NCBI RefSeq assembly: GCF_000346465.2
Contig: NC_034009.1
Coordinates: forward strand, 37,874,844-37,938,843
Origin: Prunus persica
Lineage: Eukaryota; Streptophyta; Magnoliopsida; Rosales; Rosaceae
Length of the DNA: 64,000 nt
Direction: 5' to 3'
Both the position numbers and the translations under genes were made by a program. Each line of letters starts with the position of its first letter. The stretch's first letter is position 1. A model generated the notes under the pieces. That model ran no database searches. It had not been told where the DNA came from and saw nothing but the letters and a program-made list of their open reading frames with translations. This document shows positions 9,729 through 22,269 of the stretch, in pieces.

Positions 9729-12287
9729 CTAAAAAGAATATATATAATCCACTCACCACCATAATATGCATGTTAGTGTCTGTGTGCTTCTGATAGGTCT
9801 CTAATAATATTCTATATATCCAGAGATTTGTTTTAGGTTATAGGGTTTGTCTCTGAAATTGCCAAGCTATCAAATACCAAATTTGAGTTTCAAACCGTCT
9901 ATCGACACCACATAAAATAAAAATAAAAAAATAAAAAAACTATAAAACCCTCTTTTCCTTTTATAATTAAGAAGGTTTTGGACTGGTTAGCAAAAAATAT
10001 CCCAAATTTATGCATAAACTATCATTAACTTAGCTGACTTGACTTGAGATAATTATTATGTGGTGCTCGAAAAGCTTCTTGGCCATGCAGATTATTGCAG
10101 ACACGATCACAAGCTAACAAGAGAAATAAACCAGATTAGCGGTTATAACGTCACTATAATACTTTTACATAATTCTGATTATACATTATTTAATTATTTA
10201 ATTAGATTTCTATCCCAATCTGAGCACTGCCTGATTTTATATAGACAGCTTTATATCTTGGATTAGGATTCTGAAATAGGCAAAGCATGATGAAGTAATC
10301 ATTCACAGATAGAAATTAATACAATCTTCAAATAATTAATTTTGTTAGGTATGTATTACAATTCCCACATGCCATTGGCCTTTGGCCTAACCTATATATG
10401 AATGTATATATAATTAATTTTTTGGTGTTTTTATTCCTCAACTATTAGAGAGTCTAGATTATCCTACCCCAACTTGACCTGCGGTTGTGATGCTGTGATG
10501 TATGTTGAAGATCCAACATTATTATTTTTTTATTACAACATTATTGTAACGTTTTACTTTTTTTAATATAAAAGATAATCTAAACTAAAAAGAGAGGAGA
10601 GTTTCATACACACACTATTAAAGTGTTACGAGAGTTCGAACCTGAAATCAATAATCTGTAAGTTAGTGTCTCTTTCTATTGGGGTAGACTCTGTTGTCCG
10701 TCATGTTTTACTTTAAAAAACTTGGAGTGCTTTATGTCATTAATTAATTAGAGGAATGATTAGCACAAAGTGCTCTACTATTTTTGAAACAGGCCCTGCA
10801 GTGCATGAGATTGGAGCACCAAAACTTTGGTCTAAAAGAAGCAAATTGAAAGTGGTCAATGTCTGCAATAATTGAAAATTACCTTTTTAGCCACTAACAT
10901 TGTGCTCCTTTCTCCTTTACCTTCTCTTTGGCATGGAGAGTCCTATGGCAATGGTTACCTATGTTATTTGTCCGCCCATACCACAACCATGAAAACCAAT
11001 TTCAAAAGGGGGTGGGGGCCAAAAACTGGCTGAAACTTGAAAGCATGCACTTTAAAAACAGAGGAGATAATAATGCCATCCAACCATGCAATCTTATACA
11101 AAATGCGTTGTGCAAAATATCTGCCTTCTGGTTATTTTTGGGTGTAAATAGTTGAGAACGTAGCTTTCAAAAGAATAATTATTTGGAGATTGAAATTAAA
11201 ATAGAGAGGTAGTGAGATTTTTTTTGGTTTGAACACTTGAGGGTCAGGTTCTGAAAGAAAGATGCATGGTTCTCTTATTTGTCTCATCTCCACCCAAAAC
11301 GGAGCAAAACAGAGCAAAACAGAGCAAAACAGAGCAAAAGAGGAGCGAGCCTGTCTTTTTCCCACCCAAAAACAGAGCAGAAGCCAAAAATCAACTGACT
11401 GACTGAGCTTAAGTTTAAAAGGAGGAAGGGAGCAAAAACTAGCTCATATCAGACCTAGTTGCTGTTGCATCTTTCAGGGTTAAAATTAAAGTTGTCCCTG
11501 TCATTGTCCCATTCACAGCTCATCATGCTTCACTATCTAGCATCTGCCAAAAATCATACCATCAACATTTCTTCATCATAACTCAACTCAACCCAACCCT
11601 TACGAAGAAGAACTTCAACTCTCTACTTTTTTGGAAAGGACTTTTCCTTTTTCTCTTGTGTTGTGTCACTGTTGTTGTTCTTATTGTTGCATTATTTCAT
11701 CTGGTTTTGGATGGACAAATGGAGGAGGACCCTCTTTTCTTTCTTCCTCTTTTGGACTGCTTCTTGCATTTTGCTGCTCATTTTTAATGAATTCCCGACA
11801 ACATGACAGAATGCAATGGAAGTGAGCTGGTAATACTTCACTGTTTATGGCCAGAAACACAAATGGAATTTCCAATTAGGACAAGAATTTTAGATGTTGA
11901 AATGGGAAAAGATAGGCAGAGAAGAGAAGAGAGAAGAAAAAGAAGAAAGACAGAGGCTTTATTATATTTGCACCAAAAGTTACCAACCAGAGGCAAATAT
12001 ATTTTATTCCTAGGCATTACTCCAACTGTACACTTACACAGAAAAAAGGAAAAAATAAAACAGAGTGAAAAACAGAGGCAGATCATCAGAGTTTAAGCCC
12101 TTCAAAGAAAAAAGCCAAAAGAGCCAAAAACTGAAAGCCAAAAAAGAAAAAAAAAAAAAAAAAAAAACCCAGCAAATTAAGAGAAAGCTCACACTTACAT
12201 TTACACAAACTCCTTGACCCAAAAAAAAAAAAAAAAAAAAAACATTTACACAAACTCTTAATTAACAGCTAATTAGCAAACAAATTG
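9729..12287. other. intergenic; 3' flank of the DREB gene
   Basis: No gene is recognised. Contents are a short tandem repeat (11298-11341) and, close to the DREB stop codon, A-runs at about 12143-12167 and 12221-12242 on the plus strand (T-runs in the gene's 3' region). The forward frame 11803-12096 and its minus-strand shadow are lysine/arginine-rich artefacts of purine-rich DNA. Confidence 0.5.
11298..11341. repeat. 10-bp tandem repeat, about four copies
   Basis: The unit GAGCAAAACA is repeated about four times, ending in GAGCAAAAGAG. Intergenic, no function apparent. Confidence 0.8.
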
Positions 12288-13058
12288 CTAATTATATTCC
12301 CAACCCTCAAACCCACTTGAACTCGGCGTCCCCAACTCATCGCAAACATACCCGCCGCCGCAATCCCCCAAGCGCTGCAGCCATGGAGGGGGGTAAACCC
12401 ATTGGTCCTCCGAGTCTACAAACACGAACTCGCTTCTCAACTCGGTCGACTCGTAACCCAGACTCGGCAACTCAACGATCTCGCTCAGCTCCTCCGACTC
12501 GGTCGACAGGTTGTCTATGGCAGAGACGAGCGACGACAGCGAAGAAGACGAGGACGAGGACAGCATGGAACACGACATTGATGGGTTGGCGTCGAATTGG
12601 TGCATTTGCGCGGCTTTGGAGGCCGCGGCTTGGACGTCGCGGGGAGCGAGTGAAACCGGGCGAGGCAGCGAGTCGGAGAGTTCAGGGAAGTTGAGAATCG
12701 CTGAGTTGCCTTTGATGCTCAACGCGGCCACGTCGTGGGCTCGGGCTGCCATTTCCGGCGTCGGGAAGGTGCCCAGCCAAATGCGCGATTTTTTCCGGGG
12801 CTCGCGGATTTCGGATACCCATTTGCCCCAATTTCTCATTCGGACCCCCCGATAAACCGGGTGCTTGCTGGAGTCTCTGCCCCGTTTGGTGTTTTTCTTG
12901 CCGGGCAATTCGATTTCTTGATGGATTGGGGAGTTGGGTTTTTGGAGATTTGCTGAGAGTGGGTTTTGGAGTGAGGAAGGCGAGGAAGGTGGTGTTGTGG
13001 AGGTGAAGGAATTGGAGCTGCTCTCAGTCTCTGAACCTTGGGTTTGATCGCTGCTCAT
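12288..13058 (-). CDS. DREB-subfamily AP2/ERF transcription factor (A-4 / TINY-like)
   Basis: A single-exon, 256-residue protein with one AP2/ERF domain at about residues 68-125. It starts [20 protein letters not shown] and continues with the [19 protein letters not shown] core. The domain has Val at position 14 and Glu at position 19, the DREB signature for binding DRE/CRT (CCGAC) elements, and the sequence after the domain (LPRPVSL) fits the A-4 group. The N-terminus is Ser/Thr/Pro-rich. The C-terminus is acidic ([18 protein letters not shown]) and is probably the activation region. The start [10 protein letters not shown] is the first in-frame Met after an upstream stop. The absence of introns is normal for this group. 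The specific orthologue (TINY, ERF034-039 and so on) cannot be fixed from sequence alone. Confidence 0.95.
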   Translation of the reverse strand: MSSDQTQGSETESSSNSFTSTTPPSSPSSLQNPLSANLQKPNSPIHQEIELPGKKNTKRGRDSSKHPVYRGVRMRNWGKWVSEIREPRKKSRIWLGTFPTPEMAARAHDVAALSIKGNSAILNFPELSDSLPRPVSLAPRDVQAAASKAAQMHQFDANPSMSCSMLSSSSSSSLSSLVSAIDNLSTESEELSEIVELPSLGYESTELRSEFVFVDSEDQWVYPPPWLQRLGDCGGGYVCDELGTPSSSGFEGWEYN

Positions 13059-13550
13059 TTTTAGTAGTGTTTTGCAAGTGTTTGTGAAAATGTCTGAGTG
13101 AAGGAAATAGTTGGTTTTGTGTAGTGGAAGGATGAGGAGCTTTGGCTTAGCAGAAGAAAGGAAGTGGGAGCATGCAAAGGTATGGAGAGATAGCTTAAAT
13201 TTACTTCGTTAGTCTATCTTTTTGCTACATTCATTTCCCAATGAGTCATACAACACTTATAGAGAGTGAGAGTAAGAGAGAGAGAGAGAAGGGGAGGGCC
13301 AGGGACATAAGCGAAATGGCCACGCTGCTAGAGGCTATGGTACAATGGGGTCCCTTTCTATAGGAGCACCACGCAAGCCATTTATTTTCGTAGTCTAAGA
13401 CTCTGATTTTTACCTGTTTTTCACCCATGTTTCACTGTTCATTTATCCCTTATCTCCTTGCCTCTCCTGTCGACCCCTTTATCGAAGTCTCGAATTACAC
13501 TTTCTTGTTACATATATGATAATTTGATATGTTATGTCGCCAAATTATTA

Positions 13551-13842
13551 ATCTGAACCGCGCGTATTTGTTTTTGACAAAGTTCATGAAAAAGTAGTTA
13601 CTTAAACTAACAATCTTGTAATATAAGATATGAAACAAGGTGCATGTTTATGAAGCTTGTCCTTTCTTTGGGAGTCTGCTTTTACTTTGGTGGGTAATCT
13701 GAACCGAGCGTTTTTGTTTTTGACAAAATTCATGAAAAACCATTGACTTCAGCTAACAATCTTGTAATACAGTATGTGAAACAAGGTACATGTGTATGAA
13801 GCTTGTCTCTTTTCTTTGCGAGTTTGCTTCTGCTTGGTGGGC
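13551..13842. repeat. 146-bp tandem duplication (two copies)
   Basis: Copy 1 (13551-13696) and copy 2 (13697-13842) match along their whole length. Shared landmarks are ATCTGAACCG, TTTGTTTTTGACAAA, AACAATCTTGTAATA, ATGAAACAAGGT, ATGAAGCTTGTC and TTGGTGGG. Divergence is moderate, so this is not an assembly stutter. It lies 0.5-0.8 kb upstream of the DREB start and could duplicate regulatory sequence. Confidence 0.85.
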
Positions 13843-16125
13843 AGGAAGATTTTCTATCAGCTAAGCAGAAGGGGGAAAAGAAACAGGGAGAAACAAAAGA
13901 AGATGATAATGGGGTGGTTTTCATTTAGTACGTGTGCCATGATTAAGAGGTTCTGTGAGTGGTGGCAATCAATGAGTGTATAGCGCCATGACCGTGCTCA
14001 GTGCTGCATGCAACTAAAATAATTGTCATATCTTACATCATATTGTAAGATAAATACAAATATCAGCAGTACAAGACAAAAATCACAATTGTACCGAGTG
14101 GTGAGAGCATAGTGAAGTGAGATATGATGGTACAGATAAAATCCCAATTTAATTCGTCATGTATTAGTAACTGCAGGGAAAATCAGGAGTCAAGATAATT
14201 CCGATACTAATGCATCAGTGATACAAAAGAAGTCAAAAATCGTAATCATTTCAATACCCATTGCGAGAAGTTAATAAACATGCTTAATTCTAGGGGTCCA
14301 AATTGAAAATGGAGTGTGGATGAGTGATTCTCCAAATTCATATATGATATTTTTTCCGAAAAATTCATATATGATCAGGTGGTGGTTGCAATGTTGCATT
14401 GAAACACCAAACTAATATTTAGAGCCACACCTCATGATGGGTCCCAACCATTATATATGATCGATCTTCGGCCCATCCACGGTTCCTATTGTGGTTGGTC
14501 CACGGTTACATTGTGCCTTTGATATCCAATTAAATGGACTTTACCCCACCATGACAATTCTATGTCAAATTAAATAAAAGGGCCCCTACCTTTAGGTTCC
14601 ATAGAATGCTGCAAATTACTTCATAAGAGTATGTTAGCTCTCTTTCTCCTGGGAAATCGTTTAGTAATTTAACCAAAACATTATCACAATTATATAATTA
14701 AATAATTTCCGGTTTGATTGGTCTTTAGAAAGTGATCTAAAAGGTAGACAGTTTCGATTATCAAATCAGTTACACGTTAGGAAAAGATAAAGAAAAATAT
14801 ACACATAAGAAAGTACCTACCATTCCTCTCATTTTCGTTATATGAAGATTTACGTTACTCTCTCTATCAATAATTCTATATCCACATTAATCATCAAAAG
14901 TTCAATCTTCATCTATCATTCTATTATCTTAATTGTATTACTTCTTTTAATCAAAACTGGCATACACCATCATGAATCGATCGATATTCTCCTAGATATA
15001 TAATCTTCATTATTCCCATAGGGTACTTGTACTTTTATAAGAAGTTAGAAATGTACCTCCCTAAGTGAGCTGTTGAATTCGCATAAACCTGGACCCATCG
15101 TGGATTATCTCAGAGTCTCTGTCCTTAGAGTTTTCATATCTTGTATATGGTTCCACATCAAGTACAAAATTAAATCCACAGCCACGCAAATTTGATTTTT
15201 GTTTGAAGCATTGTTCATGTGGCCGTAATGCCACGACACGACACATGACCTAGGTGACCATAACATCCAACGGTAGTTATTGTTCTATACCCTAAGGAGG
15301 AAGGTGAATCCATCAGATCCAACGGTTAGAAAGAGGAGTTGCATGCCCTACTTTGTTGTTGTCCGGTATATATTTTTTTCTTCCCAAAAACCAGCCAAAC
15401 CCCGTTGGATCAATCAATCGCCACCTCATCATAGTGTACAATTGGTACTACTACTCCTCCTCCACGTACAACCATTTTAATTTTTACCTCAATCCACCGG
15501 CACAAGTCCAAGCTGGCATCTACCTTTTTTTCATAGCTAACAAACAAGCTCAATACCATTCATTTATCTAAACAATGAGAAATTTTAAATACAACAATTA
15601 ATCCACCAATGAGGTTGTGATTTTGAGCTTCAAGCGTGTACATAGATTGATGTGTTCTTGATTGAGATAGAATGAGATGTAACATTTAACAACCTTCATC
15701 CTATACCACTTTCATATTAAAGTACACGAATTCATCTGATTCATGGTTTTAGATTGAAAACCCGAACAAGATAAGTCTGTTGATGACTTTTTCCAAATTA
15801 GTGAGGGCCGGAATGGAATATCATATGTAGTGTATAATCGGATTCGAAACTTTTTATTAAGATTGGAACAAACGAGGAACGAGCGATCACAAGTTCCTCT
15901 TAAGCGCTCAACATTGATAAAAGAACATTCTGATACATTAAATGTAACAGAAAATATTATGTTGTCACGATGTCTGACAAGGTTGTGATTATGAATTCTT
16001 AATTGATCATATATATATTTGTACATGTTGAATCCAAAATTTTGCATTATGACAATATAAGCAATTGCCAAACAAAGTAAATATGGTACTTACGGTACAT
16101 CATTGTTATTTTTTCTAAAAAATAT

Positions 16126-16387
16126 AGGGCCTGTTTGATAATCATTTAGGGGAGTATGGAGGAATGAGTAATAAAAGTGAAAACAATTTCCAATAGTTTT
16201 TAGTTTTAGTTTTCACTTTTGTTCCTCCTTCCTCCCTTCCTTCCCTCTCATATTCCCTCTCAATCCCATCTTCACTCTCATTCTCACTTCCATTCTCCCT
16301 TTTTTTCCTCTATGCTCTAGCACAAAAAATGAAAAATGAAAAATAAAAACTAAAAACTAAAATTGAAATGATTATCAAACGGACCTT
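16126..16387. mobile_element. MITE with about 22-bp terminal inverted repeats
   Basis: The left end, AGGGCCTGTTTGATAATCAT (16126 on), and the reverse complement of the right end, AAGGTCCGTTTGATAATCAT, match at all but a few positions. The interior is about 260 bp with further inverted A/T-rich complementarity (TTTTTAGTTTTAG against CTAAAAACTAAAA) and no coding capacity. The ends resemble the GGGCCTGTTTG-type termini of plant hAT-like MITEs. No clear 8-bp target duplication is seen. Confidence 0.75.
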
Positions 16388-18784
16388 AGCTTTTAATTGA
16401 GGATGGTGATTTAATTAGCAATTGATTAATCAAATCAGCTTTCGTGTGGGTTTACAGTTTTTATTATTATTATTATAGGGTTTTGATTTACAGTTGTAGA
16501 AGCAAAGATTTTGATTTGTTTCCAAATTTAGCATATTATATAGCATTAGGCATGGCATTTGGGAAACTAGGCTTTTGCGTGTATGCGCATTTGAAAAGTG
16601 ATGGCTTAGTGGTATATAGACTCTACTAATGCGCTTTCCTCACAAAGTAGTTATAGATGTTTAATTGGATGGTGGCTGTCACATTGTGGTCGCTTTCTCC
16701 CATAATCTTTAATTTCACTTATGTTAATCGTTATGATTTTGTTACGTGTGTGTGACTTAGCACCGTTAATTCGTGTGAGTTTCATTGTGAAATCCACACA
16801 CATCAACGATCAAAACACACTCACGGCATGCCTGTCATTAAGCTAGGTTCTCATTTCTGGCTTGCCTGCTGTGAAGTTGTACCGTACTTAAAGTAAAGTA
16901 CATTTTATAAAACCCCTCCAGTCCACAGCCGACTTGTTTGTGGGTATTTTAATTAGAATCTCAGCAAAGTCCACAGCCGACTTGGTGATGATGATCAAAG
17001 AATAACGGATTCAGATTTCAGACACAAATAATAAAAACCCTGTAAATCAAATCAAATCAAACTTAATGTTTTACTTAGATTACATCTGTCAGGTGCTCTC
17101 AAGGACTCAATGTACCTTGGCTAGAATTGACCAGTTTCTACATATGCAGGTTAGTAATGAATGCGTCTTTTAATTCTTTTGTTGGTGAAACTGTGAAACA
17201 CAACTTTAGCTCAGAATTTATTCAAAGAGAAGAGGGGGGGAAAAAAAAAACCTTAGTGGTTGCAACTTTATATCTGTTTTGTCCAACTCAACTCCACTGG
17301 CCTGTATTTTCTGTTGGATTTAAATGTGGATATGGGATGGGACTGGAGAGGGAGAGGGGGGTGGTCTGCTACATTCACATGGCTTTAATTTTCATGGAGG
17401 ATAGGATATATAATTTGGTTTTATTTTATGTTTTTGTTATGTATCTCTGCACCAAATTGATATGCTATTGTCATGTTCCATTCACATGCAGTTCATGTGA
17501 AGCATGCTCATGAATGTAAACATATTAATCTACAACATAGGATGTGGGGCCCCTGATGATCTAAATATACAGATTTATTTGTTGATCATATTTATTATTG
17601 ACACAGAAAAGAATATACGCTGCTTTCATGTTCCATTCATGTGTACATAGTCTGTCTGTGGCAAATGCAATGTATGAGTATGACCATGCTGCAGCCACTG
17701 GTGGTGCTCATATTTAGAAGCTCATGCTCTGTCTTTGCTACAAAATAGTCCAAAAATGCTGTTGAAGTGGAAAAGTTATCACACTTGATTGATTGGTTGG
17801 AATAGTAAAACAGTGTTATCTCCGTAATATAGAAGATTTTATCGCTTTGCTCTGAACACATATGCCACTCTACCAATGGATGTGTCTGAATTTAAACGCA
17901 TGCAGAGCTGATGGGTGACCCTTCCCATGCCATGAACACCATAACATATGACAGATAACACATGCGTTTCAGACCTCTCAAGTTTTAGTAATGCCATCTC
18001 AGTTGGTTGAGGCACTGGTTTTAGAAACCAAACCTCTTCAACCTTTACTCAGACATTAATTATGTATGTGATTTGCAACTTACCCTCTGCATAGATTTGC
18101 GAAAATTGCATTGGTTTTAGAACCACATATTTGATGGTAGCTTCTTTCTCCTTTGAGAAAAATAAATACATTGCCTTGCCGCTCTGGTTTTGACTTATAA
18201 TCTTCACCCTGTGAACTGAGTTTGAGTTGCAAACTTGCAATACATCATAGATAGGTTTATGAACAAGGGGAGCTAGCACTGTTGGAGACATGGAACAGAA
18301 ACAATGAATGACTTCATATATATCAGAGTGAAAAGATTGCCAATCTGGTTATACATAAACAAATAATCAAACTACCAAAACAGAAAGGGATAAAAATCAG
18401 AAACCTAAATGCTTTACTTCGTATGAAAAAGCTAGTTAACGGTTTTTGTGAATCTAATTCGATGAAATTCCATCCTGTAAAATAGAATGGGATAAATAGC
18501 ACAAGAAGAGCTTAACAATAACATTATTTTTCGGCTCCTCAGAATTCATGTAGCACAAATGACGTACTGAAAACCACTAAGTCGAACAAATGAAAACAGT
18601 AGTAAATTGAAAGTCTTTGCTTACTGTTTCTACAAGTTAGACAATATAAAGAATGTCTTTCTCTCTCACCTTTTGTGATGTCTTACAGCTCCCGGCTTCT
18701 TTCAGTTGAAAATAAAGAAATCTAAATTAAGCAATTTCTAAAAGTACACTGCTGCAGAGGATGAGGGATTCTTTAATTTTTCGC

Positions 18785-21700
18785 TTACGCTCTCCTTCTC
18801 TTGGGACTTAAAATGAAGTCATCATCGTCGTCGCTCTCCTTGATAACTCTCTTCTTGCCTTTTACATCACCATTCTTAGATGCCTGCTGTTGTTGCCTCT
18901 GTGAGCTCTCAGGTTTACTAGGTGGTTTTGTAGACTCAGGTTTACTTGGTGGTTTTGTAGACTCAGGTTTACTTGGTGGTTTTGTAGACTTAATAGGAGT
19001 TCCTAACCGGAGTTGCTTTTGCTTTCTCTGCTTCTTCTCGAATGCCTTTCTGGATCTTTCAGGGGACAATAGGCCATGCTCCATCATCCTGCAAATGAAT
19101 TATGTTGTTCGTTTCTAATTACTCATCATTGCTCAATTTTAAAGAAAAATGAATAGTGCATATCCAACTTTTAGAGGAAAGTTCAATTCACAGAAAAACA
19201 AAGCTCGTAGCATATCCAAAACCAAAATCAGAGCATCGACGTCCTTTATTGGATCTTTCCTTTATAAAACAAAAGATATCTGCTTTCCCCTTTCAACTCA
19301 TATTTGCAAATACATCAATGATGGCAAAGCACATCAATCACATACTAACCCACATCATAGCTATTGCATATCAACAAGAGTATGCTGTTTTTCCCCTTAA
19401 AAGAAAAGAACCCAAGAATAGTTGCTAAGTTCTTATAAGATGGTCGATTAGTTTTCATATTTGTGTGGGGTGCTACCGTGTTAGTGAAAATAAGAAGTTC
19501 ATTAACGACTGAGCTTACTGCTGCAACAAGGGATCAATGAAAAGCCACTTCTGCAATCTTGGAAGTATTGTATAGGCAATGGATATTGTATTTCCAACAA
19601 GGATTCCTTGCGCCCAAAAAAAATTGGGTCCATATTTTCATCAGAACTGTGATACACATATACACAACATTGTGCAAATATCTAAATATTCCATATAGGT
19701 GATTCAAAATTAGTCATGCTGTTTTACTGACATCTAGACAATTGACAACCATGTACTCAGGTTACACTGCCTTTCACTACACTCAGATAAAGGTTATAAC
19801 ATAACATGTAAGAATACATTAAGTAAATCATAGTGCTTCTAGAATCTAATTCGAATGGCCACGGTTGTCAGCCTAATATCCATTCATTTAAGTGTCAAGC
19901 ATAATCCGTCAGAGTCAAGTGTTGAAAAAAAATAAAAATTGTTCAGGTTAGCTTTGAGCGCTTCAGTTGTGGATTCAACCAAATACAGCTGGTCAAAGAC
20001 TCATCATCAAACAAAAGAAGAGTGGGGTAGAAGAAAGTGTCTCAACTTGAGACCAGATTTGAAGAACAGTTCGCAGCTGCTGAATGTCATTTGGCTGAAA
20101 CAGAAGCAGAAGAAAGTGTGGATGGAAGGGAGAGGAATCATGATAGGAAAAATGATAGAAACAGAGAAAGACAGATTTTTTAGTGTGGCCATGCGCAAGA
20201 TCCTGACTAAAAGGTGAAGAGGTCGATAAAGGCTGATGCTCATATTATTGATGGTGAGATAAATCCTAAGGTATTCCTTGATTGATTATTTGACATGGAA
20301 CATTTATTTTGAATGGTATGAGATGTCTGACAGTCGTAAAGTCTGATTTGCCAAGATGAAATTGGTAGGCCAAGCTAAATTGTTATGGACCAAAATTGAA
20401 ATACAAGTTGAGAGAACAGGTGGAGAACCAATTGTCCTTTGGGCTGAGATGAAAGAAATACCGAGGGAGAAATATGTATTCTTGCCCTATCAGCAGCGCC
20501 TATTTGATAAATGGCAAGCTCTTCGTCAAGAAAGCATGCTAGTCACTGAATACATTGCTAAATTGAAGAATTCATATTTGCAATGTAATGTAAATTGACT
20601 GGTGACCCTTTCCTGTGTTAGGACAGGCCTTTGTCCAGAGCTTCAAAAAGAGTTGATTCCTCGCGATGCAAATTCTTTAGAGAGAGCTTATCAGGTGGTA
20701 CAAGAATTGGAGCATTATTTGAAGTTAACCAATGTTGTTGAGCAAACAAAACCGGTTCTAATGGTGGATCTATAAGATGCTACAGGAAAAGAAGCACAGT
20801 ATGATACATGAGGACCACAAAGGAAACATCTCAAAGGAAACATCTCAAAATCCGCTTGCAGCCCGTGCTAAAGAAGAACCTGGTGGTCAAGGTGAGCTTG
20901 AAATTCCAAATAGCAATGAGGATGTTGAGGGTGAATCTAGTGAGGTTGTTCAGCCAAGGATGACAGTGGTGAGATGTACATTGGCTGAGCCTAACACTAC
21001 CGGTGATTGGCGTAGAAGATTCATCTTCCATACCCATGTCAAGTATTAGGTTAATGTCTTTACACTCCTCTTGTAATTCAATGGAGAGTTAGTTGATGAA
21101 TGAAAATTTTTGGTATGTTTTCATGCGATGGGAATTTTGGTGTGAAGTCAAGCCTTGGTGTGAATCCAAGTTGGATGCGAAGCCCCTGGAGTGAATCCAG
21201 ACCTATGTCTATCTATTGTTTTATTTCTTTTCCCCCTAAATCTGCCTTTGGCCTATCAAATCAACTATATCCTACATCATTCTTTCACTGCTATGAACTT
21301 CTGATGGAAGGGGCCAGCCTGATAAGCAGTTTACTTCCAAGAATATTAACCTAGCAGTGATAACTAATTTAAGCATCTTATATATACTCCATACGTTCAA
21401 ATAGAAGGTGAAAGGCTTTTTGAACAGAAAGAAAAGTTACCAGAATTCTGCCATTTCACTTGTTGGTATCTGTTTGGACAACGACTCGTAGAAGATCCTC
21501 AGAGGTTCTCTCTGGAGATAGGAAACAGAAAAAACACAAGGATGAGTGGAAGCTTATAACTATAGGCATTCTCTCTTAACCAAACATAAAAATAGTCATG
21601 GGAAGAACCTCTTCAGGAGGATCAAATTTCTGGCCTGCCAAAGTATATACTTTCTTCTCTTTCACCTTTGTTGTGGTAGTGGTCTTTGTGGTAGTTGTCT

Positions 21701-22269
21701 TTGTGGTACTTTTTGTTGATACTGAAGTTGGCTTTGGTTTTACCTTCACATTTGAGCAAATATTACTGAATTCACCATATCCAACATGAAATTAACACAA
21801 TTAAGTCTGAAACCCAGAACTAGAATCCACCAGAGACACATAGGTGGCACCACAATCAACTATGCCATTGTCAATTAACCAAATTAATCAATAAAAACCA
21901 AATAAAAATTCACCACATATCATAGAAACTTCTCCAAAAAAACCCCAAACCCAATATCACCTAATCTATTGGAAACAGCTCAACCAATTCAGAACACCAA
22001 AAACCCAATTGACCCAATTGGAAAAACAATCAAAAGCACACAACTTTAAGGTCAAAAAATCAAGACCATGCAAAACAGAATTCAGAAAAAGCAATCAACT
22101 TTGAGATGGGTACCTCAGTTTTTGTAACAGTTTGCACAGATTTCTGCTTTACATCAGCTACCTGCTTGCTTGATGAGCTCTCAATCTTCTTCTTAGTAAC
22201 AGAATAGCCAATCTTTCCCTTTGAAGAGCCATCTAGGTTGCCGCTCTTGACCTTCACCGCACTGGCCAT
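18785..22269 (-). CDS. conserved basic plant protein of unknown function (221 aa, 4 exons)
   Basis: Exons read by eye on the minus strand are 22269-22114, 21743-21609, 21511-21441 and 19088-18785, giving 666 nt with stop and consistent phases. The protein has a Lys/Ser-rich N-terminus and a Thr/Lys-rich segment. A conserved-looking block follows, around KVYTLAGQKFDPPEE, REPLRIFYESLSKQIPTSEM and AEFWMMEHGLLSPERSRKAF. The tail contains three copies of TKPPSKPES, an acidic run (ESDDDDD) and a basic end (SPKRRRA), which suggests a nuclear protein. I do not recognise a named domain. Exon 2 starts after an AAG acceptor and its donor is GTTCTT, so those borders are the least certain. Intron 3 (21440-19089) carries a retrotransposon fragment. 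Confidence 0.7.
18908..18988 (-). repeat. 27-bp coding minisatellite, three copies
   Basis: Three tandem 27-bp units inside the last exon of the minus-strand gene encode TKPPSKPES three times. Copies are nearly identical, the unit keeps frame, and copy number is a likely length polymorphism. Confidence 0.9.
19939..21050 (+). pseudogene. decayed gypsy-type retrotransposon gag fragment in an intron
   Basis: Forward-strand frames, interrupted by stops and frameshifts, give pieces typical of Ty3/gypsy gag: a 'DGEINPKVFLDWLFDME'-like stretch (about 20230-20300), then ILWTKIE-type sequence, IVLWAEMKEIPREKYVFLPY, FDKWQALRQESMLVTEYIAK, and GLCPELQKELIPRD (20356-20760). A last piece, VVRCTLAEPNTTGDWRRRFI (about 20960-21045), resembles the junction before the protease. 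No LTRs are seen. It sits antisense inside intron 3 of the host gene and is dead. Confidence 0.75.

Larger units (their letters stand above)
13059..18784. other. 5.7-kb intergenic stretch; upstream region of the DREB gene
   Basis: The first few hundred bases are the DREB gene's 5' region. The rest holds a 146-bp tandem duplication (13551-13842), a MITE (16126-16387) and AT-rich sequence. Open frames at 15712-16071 (-), 17127-17513 (+) and 18049-18291 (-) show no recognisable domain and no convincing splice partner. A stretch near 18000 (CTCAGTTGGTTGAGGCAC) resembles a tRNA A-box, as found in SINEs, but I see no matching B-box at the right distance. Confidence 0.45.

Noticed and set aside
10600..10700. 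GAGTTCGAACCTGAAAT, a Pol III B-box-like motif
   Set aside because: No A-box at tRNA or SINE spacing, no poly-A tail or target duplication; the same applies to B-box-like pieces near 40612 (minus strand) and 50968.
12317..12956. Forward frames opposite the DREB gene
   Set aside because: Antisense shadows of a GC-rich, clearly coding minus-strand exon.
15712..16071. 119-codon minus-strand frame
   Set aside because: Sequence is not domain-like, no splice partners; judged chance opening.
17127..17513. 128-codon plus-strand frame
   Set aside because: Composition is typical of AT-rich non-coding DNA and crosses GGGG/AAAA runs; no homology recognised.
18001..18291. A-box-like CTCAGTTGGTTGAGGCAC and an 80-codon minus frame
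   Set aside because: Possible SINE head, but B-box and tail are missing; the frame has no known motif. Kept only as a note.
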